NCBI GenBank assembly: GCA_021397845.1
Contig: CM038050.1
Span: forward strand, 115,433,891 to 115,497,890
Source: Areca catechu
Lineage: Eukaryota > Streptophyta > Magnoliopsida > Arecales > Arecaceae
Length of the DNA: 64,000 nt
Direction: 5' to 3'
This document shows positions 9,428 through 20,290 of this stretch, piece after piece (positions within the stretch are counted from its first letter, which is position 1; each line of letters starts with the position of its first letter). The notes below the pieces were generated by a model, which saw only the letters and a list, made by a program, of their open reading frames with translations, did no database searches and had not been told where the DNA came from. The translations under genes and the position numbers were made by a program.

Positions 9428-11187
9428 GAACAAAGAACAAGAAGCGTATACGGAAGTAAAATTAAGATTAATTCCTTTTTTTTTTTTATATATATATTTC
9501 AGAAATTGGCTTTGACTCAAAGTAAAGTTAAACTAAGTTGAAGGAAACTAGGTAAGGATTGAAAGCACAATTTAGAAAAACTAGGTTATCAAAGTAGTTT
9601 AGAAGTAACGGATCACTGGGGGTTGAGAAACTCCCAGACCTAGGGTTTCGCTCTGAACTTTCAACAGGACAGAAATAAAGAGAAGAGATGGTTTACCAAC
9701 CAGACAGTGATCTTCACAGAATTTGGGTGGAAGAACTCTCTCGAGCAGATTGTTGGATCCTCGGATTCGGCTATCTTCGCAATGGATCCTCCAATACTGG
9801 CCTCGTGGCTGGGTCGGCTTCTCCTGAACTCAAGATCTGGGAAGAAGAAAAACAAGTGATGGATTCAGAGACTCAGGGAAGGATTTACCAGGTCGAAGAA
9901 CTTGAAGGCTGATGTCGCTGAGATCCGGATTCTCTTGAAGGCTGATTCAACTCCCTCTGGAAAGAGCTTTGGATCTGAAGTATCCGGACTGGAGCTGGAT
10001 GCTGGTGGTCGGCCTGGACTTGGAGAGAGAGGCCGTGGGAGGTGGAATAGGCTAGGGTTTGGTGGATTGAAGTGGATGGTGGGCGGCTAGGGTTTTGGAG
10101 GAGAAGTGACTAACCTAGGGTTTTGGTTTTGGAGATCTCACACCTCCTCAAGGTTCCTGGGGAACCCGGATTTACTCCCTCACGGAGCTCAACACCTGGA
10201 TGCAACTGCGGAAGAGAGAAAACACAGAGTTTGCTCACAAAAAAAAGTTGGTTTCATTCATCTGATTCCTTAGAACTTACAAAGGGGTTTTAATTTATAG
10301 GACATTACAAGAAAGTAGGGTTTTACATCTTCCCATGTGGGACTAAAGGAGGGGATCTTCAAATTAGGATTGTAGGATCAATCCCTACTCATATGGCCGG
10401 CCAAATAATTCCAAAGATGATTGAGGCTTCAAAAAAGGAAAGTGGGTGGCGCCTCCTTGTCTTGACCTCCAAGAAAATATTTTTTCCTTCTATGCTTGGC
10501 CTTATCTGGAAGTGTTTGGGCGCCTCTTAACCTTGCCCTCTAAGAAAAAATTTGTTGCCTTTTATATCTAGCTTTAGTTGGAATGATTAGGGCGCCTCCT
10601 AACCTTGCTTTTCAAGAGAAATCTCCTTCCTTCCATGGCTCAACCCTTTTGGATACCTCCTTTTCTTTCTCCCCAAGTTATGGCTTTTCTAACTTTATTT
10701 TGAGTATTTTTGGCAGGTAATGGGCTCCTCCTTGAAGTTCTCTCCAAGAGAATTTCTTCCCTTTCATAGTTTGGTTCTTTTGGGAATGTCTTGGACCGCC
10801 CCCTTGATTTATGGACCCCTGGTGGATTCTCCACAATTGGTGCATGAGAGAAGGGAGCTGCTATCTGTGGTGTGGGGACCAAAGCCTGCTGGATGGAGAT
10901 GTGGCGCCCCATGGACTCAGGCATATGGCTGGGAGTGTGGCTGGGAGTGTGGCACCCACTTGCTTGGCCTTGGGAGAAAATGTAACACCCCAGGTTGAAG
11001 CCCTAGTCCACTACTGAGTCAACATGACTCAACAAAATAAAAATGCAGGTAATATAGACTTAAGCTAAAATTGAGTTGATCAAGTCAACCCTTATTACAA
11101 GCCAAAAAACCCTAATTCTCCGGGCAAGGTTAATCAGAGATCCAGATGGAGCTCTGAAGTCTTCTTCTGAGTCTGGTGCCCGCACCA
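9421..11187 (-). repeat. 5' LTR of element 1
   Basis: 1,767 bp when trimmed to match the 3' LTR. It starts TGGTGCGGGCACCA at 11187. Degenerate ~75-bp GCGCCTCCT repeats lie at about 10445-10800. A TATAAAT lies at 10293-10299. Confidence 0.9.
10293..10299 (-). promoter_or_regulatory. TATA box of element 1 5' LTR
   Basis: TATAAAT on the minus strand, identical in the 3' LTR at 4965-4971. Confidence 0.45.
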
Positions 11188-11226
11188 ATCCCACTCCGAA
11201 AGTCCTACTCCGGTCGATAGAGTTTC
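11188..11226 (+). repeat. 45-bp Tat satellite, part 2 (between elements 1 and 2)
   Basis: 39 bp, most of one monomer (ACTCCGAAAGTCC, ACTCCGGTCGATAGAG), stranded between two insertions. Its left end is the ATCCC duplication of element 1 and its right end the GTTTC duplication of element 2. Confidence 0.9.
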
Positions 11227-11895
11227 TGATGCAGTACGAAAGCTCTGATACCAAACTGATGCAGAACGAAAGCTTTGATACCAAAAATGATGCAGAACAA
11301 AGAAGCGTATACGGAAGTAAAATTAAGATTAATTTTTTTTTATATATATTTCAGAAATTGGCCTCGACTCAAAGTAAAGTTAAACTAAGTTGATGGAAAC
11401 TAGGTAAGGATTGAAAGCACAATTTAGAAAAAACTATGTTATCAGAGTAGTTCAGAAGTAACGGATCGCTGGGGGTTGAGAAACTCCCAGACCTCGGGTT
11501 TCGCTCTGAACTTTCAACAGGATAGAAATAGAGAGGAGAGATGGGTTACCAACCAGACAGTGATCTTCACAGAATTTGGGTGGAAGAACTCTCTCGGGCA
11601 GATTGTTGGATCCTCGGATTCGGCTATCTTCGTAATGGATCCTCCAATACTGGTCTCGTGGCTGGGTCGGCTTCTCCTGGACTCAAGATCTGGGAAGAAG
11701 AAAAACAAGTGAGGGATTCAGAGACTCAGGGAAGGATTTACCAGTTCGAAGAACTTGAAGGCTGATGTCGCTGAGATCTGGATTCTCTTGAAGGCTGATT
11801 CGACTCCCTCTGGAAAGAGCTTTGGATCTGAAGTATCTGGACTGTAGCTGGATGCTGTTGGTCAGCCTGGACTTGGAGAGAGAGGCCATGAGAAG
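11227..11895 (-). repeat. 3' LTR of element 2, U5-side part
   Basis: The 3' LTR is split by B. This part carries the LTR end with three TGCATCA copies (11227, 11257 and 11288) and two primer-site copies between them (11242-11253 and 11272-11283). The LTR therefore contains the 31-bp array. Confidence 0.9.
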
Positions 11896-13343
11896 TGGTG
11901 CGGACACCAAAGGCACCAGAATAAGGCAGAGGCTTCTCAACCCTCTGTAATTGATCAATAATTTATGAGTCCATCTGTAATAAGGGCTTAGCTCATCTGA
12001 GTCCATTTTAGTTGTTATTTGAGTATTTTAGTTGTTATTTCACTTCTGTACTAGTCAGCTCATGTTGAGCTAGTTCAGTCCAATGCTAGTTAGCTCATGT
12101 TGAGCTAATTTTATTTTTTGAGTCCTGTCCAAGCATACTGATGACTCAAGACTATATTATACAAGTGAAGACCAAGTCCAGCCAGATTGAAGACATGGAA
12201 GTTTAGCCCAAGTCCAACCCAGCTTGAAGATTTGAAGACCCCAGGAGAAAAATCAGAAACCCTGATTCCTTGCAGATGCCCTCCAGATGCCCAGATTCCC
12301 TTCCAGATGCCAAAGTATATTCATATATAAGGGCATCCATGATTCCAGAGGTCCATCTGCATCCTAGCCCAATGAAATCAAGCCCAGGTGCCAAGCCCAA
12401 GCCCCTAAGAAGCAAGATACCAGGGAATATTCCTGCTATCTGGCTACCAGGCCACCCCAGCTTCCAGAGGCCCAAACCCATGCACCCGGGCCCCTTTGGG
12501 CCGGCCTTTTGCTGCTCCTAGAAGCCCAACACGCCCCCCTAGGCGTCCTTGGAGTCTTGACCAAGTCAAGAAAAATTTTAGGGATTTTTCTACCTAATAT
12601 TTCCTTTTTTTCTAGCTAGGGTTTGAGAGGGAAAAGGATTCTTATGTAAAGACTTATGTACCCTTACTTGGAGCCCAAGGTTAAGGGTCTATTTAAGGGA
12701 CCCTAGCCTCTTGTATGAGGGAAATTTTTGATGAATGAAAACCTTGAGTTCTTCTATTGAGTTGTGTGATACCCTGCTGTGTGCATAAAGGGGTTTGCGA
12801 GAGTTCTTCTTCCCAGTGCTGCAATCATCTTCCTGCTACCAACAAGCATCTCAGATCCCTGGACGCCCACTCCAAAAGAAGCCTTCCCTTGCTGTTTTGC
12901 CTTTGTTTTCTTGTTCCTTTGTGAGTTTTCTAACCCCTGACAGGTCGTTTGCAGGTCCCCGAGTTCCTACGAATCCAACGACTCCAGCCAAGCCTCAATC
13001 GGATCACCGAGCAGAAAGCGGGTATCCGCGGGTCTTTGGCTCGATTTTCCAGGCCGCATCCGTCGAGGAACGAGAGACCCTTTTGCTGCGATCTTCATAG
13101 ACGTTGTCAGGTACACCCCTCTACCTCCAGTAGTTTTATTGTAGGAGAACTTGCCCTAACCGAGGCTTCTCAGCCCCGGCGATCCTTCTTTTCTACTTTT
13201 CTAGGTCCTAATCTGCATGCTGATCTTCTAAAATTCATATAAAATTCCCTATAACTTATTTTAATCTGAAATTCGGGAATTAATCAGCCAACCCCACATA
13301 TAAAACATATAAAAAAAATTGCATGCATATTAGTTCCCCATCA
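11896..13343 (+). repeat. 5' LTR of B
   Basis: Starts TGGTGCGGACACCA and ends CCCCATCA. A TATTTAAG lies at 12690-12697. ORFs within it occur in both copies and are not genes. Confidence 0.95.
12690..12697 (+). promoter_or_regulatory. TATA-like box of B 5' LTR
   Basis: CTATTTAAGGGACC context, matching the TATTTAAAGGACC boxes of F and G LTRs. The same box is at 17590-17597 in the 3' LTR. Confidence 0.5.
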
Positions 13344-13345
13344 TT

Positions 13346-13357
13346 TGGTATCAGAGC
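13346..13357 (+). promoter_or_regulatory. tRNA-iMet primer binding site of B
   Basis: A single TGGTATCAGAGC two bases after the LTR end, complementary to the initiator methionine tRNA 3' end. Unlike family A there is no tandem array. Confidence 0.9.
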
Positions 13358-14283
13358 TTAGATTAGGGCTTGTTTTTTGTAATTTTTCAGTCCGTATATA
13401 CTCTGTTATTTTAATTATTTCTCCCTGTTAAAAACTCCAAAAATTCTAAAATTTATTTTCCTGGATTTATCATAATTCACAGTAATTTTAAAACTTTTTT
13501 CAGATTTTATTATGACCTGTGAATTTTCTGAAAGCCGAAATAGGGCCTGCAAATTTTTGGCTCTGTTTTTTTTAGCAAGACATGTTTGGAAGTTTAGGGT
13601 TTTGTTTAGGAGTTTTTGCATATTTCTTAATTTAGTATATTTCCAGTATATTAGGTCATGATTTGCAAGTTTTCTTATATTAAAAAAATACCAAAAATAT
13701 ATATATAATATATATACATATTTTCCAAAAATACCAAAAAAAAAAATAAATATCTAAACCCTAATTTGCATCCTCATCTGCCTGCCATCATTGCATAATT
13801 TACTTTAAGGGCACTCTTGCTATATCAGATGGGGGGAGGATTTGATCACCTCTCCTTAGCCCAAAACCACATCCCTTGCATTCAGTCCCAAGTCTTAACC
13901 TAAAATTAATTAGACTTAATTTGCCCTAGTGGGCTAGGGACACCAACTGGTCGGGTCCGGGCTAGTGTTAGATCACTGTGTCAAGTTAACCTGTGTGTGC
14001 CTTGTGCTTAGTGTCTAGAACGGTGGTTTAGGGATTCAATCCCGAAGGGCTTGTGTGCTGGTCCGCCTACCTGGCCAATCTCTGATTGGTGTCTAGGATT
14101 GGCAATCAGGGACCTAACACTCCCCTTACACCTGCCTGGCTGAGTACAGGGTTACTATAGGCTAGTTTGCCACCCTGATTGAGCATCTAGTTTGGACTTT
14201 AGGTTTAGTCAGCTATAGTCGGTCTGATCGAGTCTTGCATGAGCACTAGATCAGGAGTTTCATATCACCCACCTCCTTCATAA
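13358..14283 (+). other. 5' leader of B
   Basis: The first ~450 nt are A/T rich with no credible ORF. From about 13915 to 14175 the leader closely matches that of family A although the LTRs differ, and includes the stem CCAATC-TCT-GATTGG at 14075-14089. Leader sharing across LTR families suggests a common cis function. Confidence 0.65.
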
Positions 14284-15246
14284 ATGTCTGAACCCATGGA
14301 AAATTTACAAGCCCAAATAAAAGCCCTAGCTGATCAAATTGCCCAGATAACTATCCAGATGACCCAGTTAACTCAGTCTCGTATTCAAACCAGTGATAGA
14401 ATTGACTATCGTGCCAATAGGTTTGATCAGTTAAAAGTCCGGGTAGGGACCCCAAGAAAAACCCATGGGTCACAGTCTGAGCCAGATCCTGACTCCCCTC
14501 AACCTAGGAGGACCCCAAACCCTGATCTATACCATGAGGTCGAACCTAGGAGAGCCCCTTATCCTGACCCGTACTACAATCCTCAACCTAGGAGGACCCC
14601 AAACCCTGATCCATACCTTGAGGCTGAACCTAGGAGAGCCCATCATCCTGACCCAATCCCTAAGGTTAGTCCTAGAAGACCCAATCAGGATTTTATAGAC
14701 CAAGAAGATAGATCCTATTTACCCTCTCCCTATAAGCCTAGTATACCCACAACCTATAGATCTTATGACTCTAAATCCTATGAACCTAGAACTTATGAAT
14801 CCATAACCTATGAACCTAGATCCTATGACTCTAGATCCCATGATCATAGATCCTATACACCCATACCCTATGAGCCTAGTAGACCCAACACCCAATATTC
14901 TGACCCATATAGGGAGTCAAACCCTAGGAGAACCCAATATTCTGACCCATATAGGGAGTCCAACCCTAGGAGAACCCAGTATTCTGACCCATATAGGGAG
15001 TCCAATCCTAGGAGGACCCAATATCCTGACCCATATAGAGAGCCCAACCTTAGGAGGACCCCATACCTTGATCCAACCTTAGAACCTGATCATAGAGCTG
15101 ACCCAAAATCCTATGACCCCAGATCCTATAATCCCATGACCCATAGATCTGCACCCTTGTCCTATGAGCTTAGAGAACCCATAACCCTAAGTATCAGCCT
15201 AGTACTAGTCATGCTTCCCCTAGTCAACTTGAACCCTATAGGATGA
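14284..15246 (+). CDS. Repeat-rich Gag-like protein of B (320 aa)
   Basis: ATG start right after the leader. Residues 1-45 form a heptad-like Gln-rich helix (IAQITIQMTQLTQ), in the position of the Gag N-terminal coiled coil. The rest is low-complexity and Pro/Arg/Tyr-rich: alternating PRRTPNPDPY and EPRRAPYPDPY units, then YEPRSYDSRSYEP-type units, then four near-identical 14-residue repeats (YSDPYRESNPRRTQ) at about residues 206-260. No capsid domain or zinc knuckle is present. A frameshift near 15185 ends this frame in unrelated residues; the original frame continues in the next ORF. It may be an RNA-binding disordered protein; that is inference. D had a similar gag. Confidence 0.7.
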   Translation: MSEPMENLQAQIKALADQIAQITIQMTQLTQSRIQTSDRIDYRANRFDQLKVRVGTPRKTHGSQSEPDPDSPQPRRTPNPDLYHEVEPRRAPYPDPYYNPQPRRTPNPDPYLEAEPRRAHHPDPIPKVSPRRPNQDFIDQEDRSYLPSPYKPSIPTTYRSYDSKSYEPRTYESITYEPRSYDSRSHDHRSYTPIPYEPSRPNTQYSDPYRESNPRRTQYSDPYRESNPRRTQYSDPYRESNPRRTQYPDPYREPNLRRTPYLDPTLEPDHRADPKSYDPRSYNPMTHRSAPLSYELREPITLSISLVLVMLPLVNLNPIG

Positions 15247-16140
15247 GTATCCCTAAATATGAACCCAATAGTGAGCCACTACCTCTTATACAACCTGAAC
15301 CTACTAGGAGTGGTACCCATAATCAGAGACCAGAACCTAACCAATTTCCTGCTAGCCGACCTTCTCCAACCATTCCTGAGATTCGCAAGGCTTATATTAA
15401 CGTGGAAGTGTATGAAGCTGATGTGAGCCTAGTGGATGAGTATGAGGGAGAAGAGGAGACACCTTTAGTAGACCTAGAATTAGCTGAACCAGTAGATACC
15501 CAGGTAGATTCCAACCCAGAGCTAGTTGACCTTGACCACATCCAACCTAAAGCTATAATGGAAGAACGAATAGAGGAAGAGAACCTAGGTACTGCTGCTA
15601 GAGCCTTACCTGAGGAAACCATAGAGGAGAGCCAAATTATAGAGTCTAGTCCAAAAATACAAGAACCAGAAGAATTTATTAAGGACCTGATCTCTTTGAA
15701 TCAATACCTTCAAGATGAGTCCCTCCTATAGTTCCCATTAAGGACCTCTTCCCCGAAATTAGTGACCCATCCTTCCATTATGCAAATCCTGTAGATATAG
15801 CTCAACCTCATAAGGTTAACCTCATTAGTATAGGATTAGTTCCTGACACCCCGTCTTTTATCCTATTTTATCCAACTAACCATGAACCTTTTTCTCTACC
15901 TTACCAAACTAATTCTGAACCCACTTCCTATTTTCTGCCCTTTCCTGACACCTCCAGCATTTCTAGGATCATTAGATTGCATTTAGCTGAGATTAGCATA
16001 CTGCATGCATTCATCACGCATGTTAGGTTTGCATCTTACTTCTGGCATACTCTTTGGAATTTGCTAGGAGTTCACTGTAAATTTTCATGTGCATGTCAAG
16101 CTAGGATCAAACCTAGAGAACCTATAATCTATTAGGTTTA
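15191..16140 (+). pseudogene. Acidic and X-module region of B, frameshifted
   Basis: Continues the gag frame after a frameshift (ORF 15243-15731, starting at an internal Met). It contains VYEADVSLVDEYEGEEE, then LPEETIEESQIIESSPKIQE and FIKDLISLNQY, the hallmarks of module X. After a second shift near 15725 it goes on with IKDLFPEISDPSFHYANPVD-like sequence and ends at 16136 with FASYFWHTLWNLLG followed by KFSCACQARIKPRE and a stop. That tail matches the integrase core segment of C. The module also occurs in A, D and E. Confidence 0.65.
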
Positions 16141-16790
16141 GATCCAAAGAGTTCAATAAAATTTCCTTCGATAGGAATGCATAGTCGAGTCTGTTAGGTG
16201 TCAGTATGAGTCCTTTGCATCATTTGTCTGCATGTGCCTAGCATGTTCACCACCCGCACTAATCTTAAAACAACTGGCTAATTCCCGAAGAAGGGTCAAA
16301 GAATTTGATGTAGTGGATTCTATCTTGGTTAGGCTTAAGCCTAAAAGAAGCTTCATGCTCGCAGAGCCGGACCTTTTAAAGTGATAGAGAAGGATTGGAT
16401 CAAATGCCTAGGTGTTAGACTTGCCTTCGGATTTGGGTATTAGTTCTACCTTCAATATTACAGACATGGTTGAGTATAGGGAACCGGCAGCGATACCTAG
16501 TAAGGCCTTTGGACCTATTCCTTTTCATTGTGAGTGACCCTAACCCAGAGTGTCCACTAACAAATTGGCCTGAGAGAGGAGAACGGATCGAGCGTATCCT
16601 GGACGATCAAGCCATCACGACCCGGGGCCGTGACTATCAATGCTTCCTGATCCGATGGCAAGGCCAGCCAGAGTCGGACGATTCATAGATTTCTCGAGAG
16701 GACTTGCAATGCCTCAACCCAGACCTTCTCGAGAGATATGTGAGCCAGTCTGATCTTCACTCGACAGGGTCGAGTTCCTCCCACCCCGGG
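16141..16790 (+). pseudogene. Integrase tail and chromodomain remnant of B
   Basis: Recognisable pieces in shifting frames: LANSRRRVKEFDV, VLDLPSDLGISSTFNIT (GPF/Y-like module) and the chromodomain (RILDDQAITTRG, FLIRWQGQPESDDS) around 16560-16690. A stop replaces the usual Trp codon after DDS. The IN catalytic core is absent. Confidence 0.8.
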
Positions 16791-16795
16791 AGAAT
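16769..16795 (+). promoter_or_regulatory. Hairpin and polypurine tract of B
   Basis: Perfect inverted repeat ACTCGAC-AGG-GTCGAGT (16769-16785) followed by the short purine run GGGAGAA just before the LTR start. The same arrangement precedes the 3' LTRs of A, C, E and, degenerate, D. Confidence 0.7.
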
Positions 16796-18244
16796 TGGTG
16801 CGGACACCAAAGGCACCAGAATAAGGCAGAGGCTTCTCAACCCTCTGTAATTGATCAATAATTTATGAGTCCATCTGTAATAAGGGCTTAGCTCATCTGA
16901 GTCCATTTTAGTTGTTATTTGAGTATTTTTAGTTGTTATTTCACTTCTGTACTAGTCAGCTCATGTTGAGCTAGTTCAGTCCAATGCTAGTTAGCTCATG
17001 TTGAGCTAATTTTATTTTTTTGAGTCCTGTCCAAGCATACTGAAGACTCAAGACTATATTATACAAGTGAAGACCAAGTCCAGCCAGATTGAAGACATGG
17101 AAGTTTAGCCCAAGTCCAACCCAGCTTGAAGATTTGAAGACCCCAGGAGAAAAATCAGAAACCCTGATTCCTTGCAGATGCCCTCCAGATGCCCAGATTC
17201 CCTTCCAGATGCCAAAGTATATTCATAAATAAGGGCATCCATGATTCCAGAGGTCCATCTGCATCCTAGCCCAATGAAATCAAGCCCAGGTGCCAAGCCC
17301 AAGCCCCTAAGAAGCAAGATACCAGGGAATATTCCTGCTACCTGGCTACCAGGCCACCCCAGCTTCCAGAGGCCCAAACCCATGCACCCGGGCCCCTTTG
17401 GGCCGGCCTTTTGCTGCTCCTAGAAGCCCAACACGCCCCCTAGGCGTCCTTGGAGTCTTGACCAAGTCAAGAAAAATTTTAGGGATTTTTCTACCTAATA
17501 TTTCCTTTTTTCTAGCTAGGGTTTGAGAGGGAAAAGGATTCTTATGTAAAGACTTATGTACCCTTACTTGGAGCCCAAGGTTAAGGGTCTATTTAAGGGA
17601 CCCTAGCCTCTTGTATGAGGGAAATTTTTGATGAATGAAAACCTTGAGTTCTTCTATTGAGTTGTGTGATACCCTGCTGTGTGCATAAAGGGGTTTGCGA
17701 GAGTTCTTCTTCCCAGTGCTGCAATCATCTTCCTGCTACCAACAAGCATCTCAGATCCCTGGACGCCCACTCCAAAAGAAGCCTTCCCTTGCTGTTTTTC
17801 CTTTGTTTTCTTGTTCCTTTGTGAGTTTTCTAACCCCTGACAGGTCGTTTGCAGGTCCCCGAGTTCCTACGAATCCAACGACTCCAGCCAAGCCTCAATC
17901 GGATCACCGAGCAGAAAGCCGGGTATCCGCGGGTCTTTGGCTCGATTTTCCAGGCCGCATCCGTCGAGGAACGAGAGACCCTTTTGCTGCGATCTTCACA
18001 GACGTTGTCAGGTACACCCCTCTACCTCCAGTAGTTTTATTGTAGGAGAACTTGCCCTAACCGAGGCTTCTCAGCCCCGGCGATCCTTTTTTTCTACTTT
18101 TCTAGGTCCTAATCTGCATGCTGATATTCTAAAATTCATATAAAATTCCCTATAACTTATTTTAATCTGAAATTCGGGAATTAATCAGCCAACTCCACAT
18201 ATAAAACATATAAAAAAAATTGCATGCATATTAGTTCCGCATCA
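16796..18244 (+). repeat. 3' LTR of B
   Basis: 1,449 bp, TGGTGCGGACACCA to CCGCATCA, differing from the 5' LTR at only a few positions by eye. It is followed by the AGAAG duplication. Confidence 0.95.
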
Positions 18245-19337
18245 AGAAGTGGGATAGGCTATGGATTGGTGGAAAGAAAAGAATGATGGGCGACTAGGGT
18301 TTGGGAGTGGAATGGCTAACCTAGGGTTTGGGTTTTGGAGATCTCACACCTCCTCAAAGTTCCTGGGGAACCCGGATTTACTCCCTCACGGAGCTCAACA
18401 CCTGGTTGCAAGTGCGAAAGAGAGAAAACATAAAGTTTGCTCACAAAAAAAATTTGGTTTCATTCATCTTTTCTTCAAGAGTTACATAGAGTTGAATATA
18501 TAGACATAACAAAAAAATAAAATTTCATACACTTCCCATGTGGGACTAATAGGACTAACCCACACTTTAGGCATCAAATTTTCTTTCCAAGACTCCTTCC
18601 ATGAGTGGGCAACCCAAAAACTCCAAGAAAACTTGAAAATCAGCTCCAAATGGCAGGTTATGGGGGTGTCTCCTAGTATCTCTCCATGAATCAAGGATTT
18701 TCCCTTCATGGTTTGGCTTTTTTGGACACCTCCTAGTCTTGCTCCACAAGTTTAGGCTTCTTCCTTTCATGGCTTTGGCACTTTAGGAAACTTTTGGGTG
18801 CCTCCTTGATTTTCTCTCCAAGACATGCTCTCTTCCCTTTTATAACTTGGGTTGTTATGGAACATTGTGGGGCACCTCCTTGATCCTCTCTTCAAGAAAA
18901 ATTCTTGCCATCCTGACTTGGGTTTATCTGAAAAGAAGTTGGCTCCTCCTTGGATTGAGGTATCTTGATGGATTTCTCCCCCAAGTGGCGCATGAAAGAA
19001 GGGACCTGCTTTCTTGTGGTGTGGGGACCAAGGCACACTGGATGGAGATGTGGCGCCTCCTGGACTCTGGCATGTGGCTGGGAGTGTGGCACCCACTTGC
19101 TTGGTCCTGGGAGAAAATGTTGCACCTTGGAGAAGACCTAGACCACTACTAGGACTTGTATTGAGTCAACATGACTCAACAAAATTTAAATTGCAGGGAA
19201 ATACAGACTCAAACTAAAATTGAGTTGACCAAGTCAACCCTTATTACAAAACCAGAAAACCCTAATTCTTCGAGCAATATCAATCAGAGATCCAGATGGA
19301 GCCCTGAAGTCTTCTTCTGAGTCTGGTGCCCGCACCA
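18245..19337 (-). repeat. 3' LTR of element 2, U3-side part
   Basis: The rest of the LTR split by B; the first five bases are the second AGAAG. It starts on the minus strand with TGGTGCGGGCACCA at 19337. TATATA at 18497-18502. Imperfect ~75-bp repeats with GGGTGCCTCCT lie at about 18655-18980. Confidence 0.9.
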
Positions 19338-20290
19338 ATTCTCCCGGGGTGGGAGGAACTCGACCCTGTCGAGTATGGATCAAGCTGGCTCTGGTATCTC
19401 TCCAAGAGGTCTAGGTCCAATTCTTGTAATTCTTCTTGGGGGATCCAAGAGTTATCAGAATCTGGCCTTCCTTGCCAGCGGACCAGGTATCTTTGGTATC
19501 CTCGATTACGAGTAGAGATAACCTGATCATCCAGGATCTTTTCAATCTGCTCTTTCCTCACAGGCCAGTTTGTTGGTGGACACACAGGGTTGGGTTCACT
19601 CTCAAGAGCAGGATTAGGCTCAAAAAGGCTCATTGGGAATCACAGCTGGCTCTCTATACTCTACTAGGTCTGTAATGTTGAAAGTGGAGCTAATGCCTAG
19701 TTCTGAAGGCAACTCGAGCACATAGGCATTGGACCCTACTCTCTTCACCACTCTAAATGGTCCAGCTCTTCTAGCATGTAACTTTCTAACAGTTCCAGAA
19801 GGAAACCATTCAGGCCTTAACCTAATCATTACATAGTCTCCCTCAACAAAAGTTTTGACTCGCCTTTGAGAATCAGCCAACTTCTTATAAGTTTCATTAC
19901 TTAAATTTATTTTGGCATGAGTTTCTTTATGTAAGTCCTTTACATGCTATGCAAGTGCATCAAGAGACTTGTGTGTGTGGACTAATAGTGAAATCATATC
20001 AAGTGGTGTGTGAGGCTTGTATCCATGAACAATTTCAAAGGGACTCTAGCCTATAGACCTGTTGATCGAAACATTATATGCAAATTTAGTCCTGGACAAA
20101 ATACAAATCCCAATTCCTGGTGCTCTCAATCAAACCAAAGTCTGAGCCAAACCCTAGTAATGGATCAAGAAAAACTAAACTAGACTGACGACGCATTCCT
20201 AAAGAATGGACTTTATTCCAAAGGAACCCTAGGTCTAAACCTAACAAACTAAGGCTCTCTAGGTTTGACCTTGGGTCGGAGGAGGGCATG
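19338..20290 (-). pseudogene. Element 2 integrase tail and chromodomain, frameshifted
   Basis: ORF 19633-19280 encodes the chromodomain (KILDDQVISTRNRGYQ, YLVRWQGRPDSDNSW, EELQELDLDLLERY) and reads on into the LTR. ORF 19880-19620 upstream encodes LHARRAGPFRVVKRVGSNAY, the GPF/Y-like module. The two are in different frames. Farther up, FAYNVSINRSIG and SPFEIVHGYKPH mark the end of the integrase core in broken frames. The same internal deletion as in element 1 removes the DDE core. Confidence 0.85.

Larger units (their letters stand above)
4097..11187 (-). mobile_element. Element 1: non-autonomous family-A LTR retrotransposon
   Basis: A complete minus-strand element of about 7.1 kb. Order on the minus strand: 5' LTR (11187-9421), triple primer site, leader, gag N-terminus, zinc-knuckle/X ORF, integrase remnant, GPF/Y-like motif and chromodomain, hairpin and polypurine tract, 3' LTR (5859-4097). 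PR, RT, RNase H and the Gag capsid are absent, so it would need proteins from a relative. Flanks are AGCCC (4092-4096) and ATCCC (11188-11192), a target duplication with one mismatch inside the Tat satellite. The LTRs look nearly identical by eye, so insertion is fairly recent. Confidence 0.9.
11896..18244 (+). mobile_element. Element B: young non-autonomous chromovirus-related retrotransposon
   Basis: 6,349 bp, plus strand, with LTRs of 1,448 and 1,449 bp that look almost identical by eye. Exact target duplication AGAAG (11891-11895 and 18245-18249); the uninterrupted site is visible at 23651-23655 in the other LTR of element 2. Internal 3.45 kb: primer site, leader, repeat-rich gag-like ORF, acidic/X region, IN tail with chromodomain, hairpin and polypurine tract. 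Gag capsid, zinc knuckle, PR, RT and RNase H are absent. The LTR family is that of C, a likely protein donor lineage. Confidence 0.95.

Noticed and set aside
10060..10130. CTAGGGTTT and AACCCTAG phrases, frequent in family-A LTRs, resembling plant telomere repeats
   Set aside because: They are dispersed single units, not tandem TTTAGGG. They may be telo-box-like promoter motifs at most.
12203..13242. ORFs of 80-116 codons in the B LTR, repeated at 17105-18143
   Set aside because: They are duplicated because the LTR is. They run on both strands, overlap promoter and U5 sequence, and show no domain.
13415..13621. 68-codon minus-strand ORF in the B leader
   Set aside because: A/T-rich leader sequence, opposite to the element, no homology.
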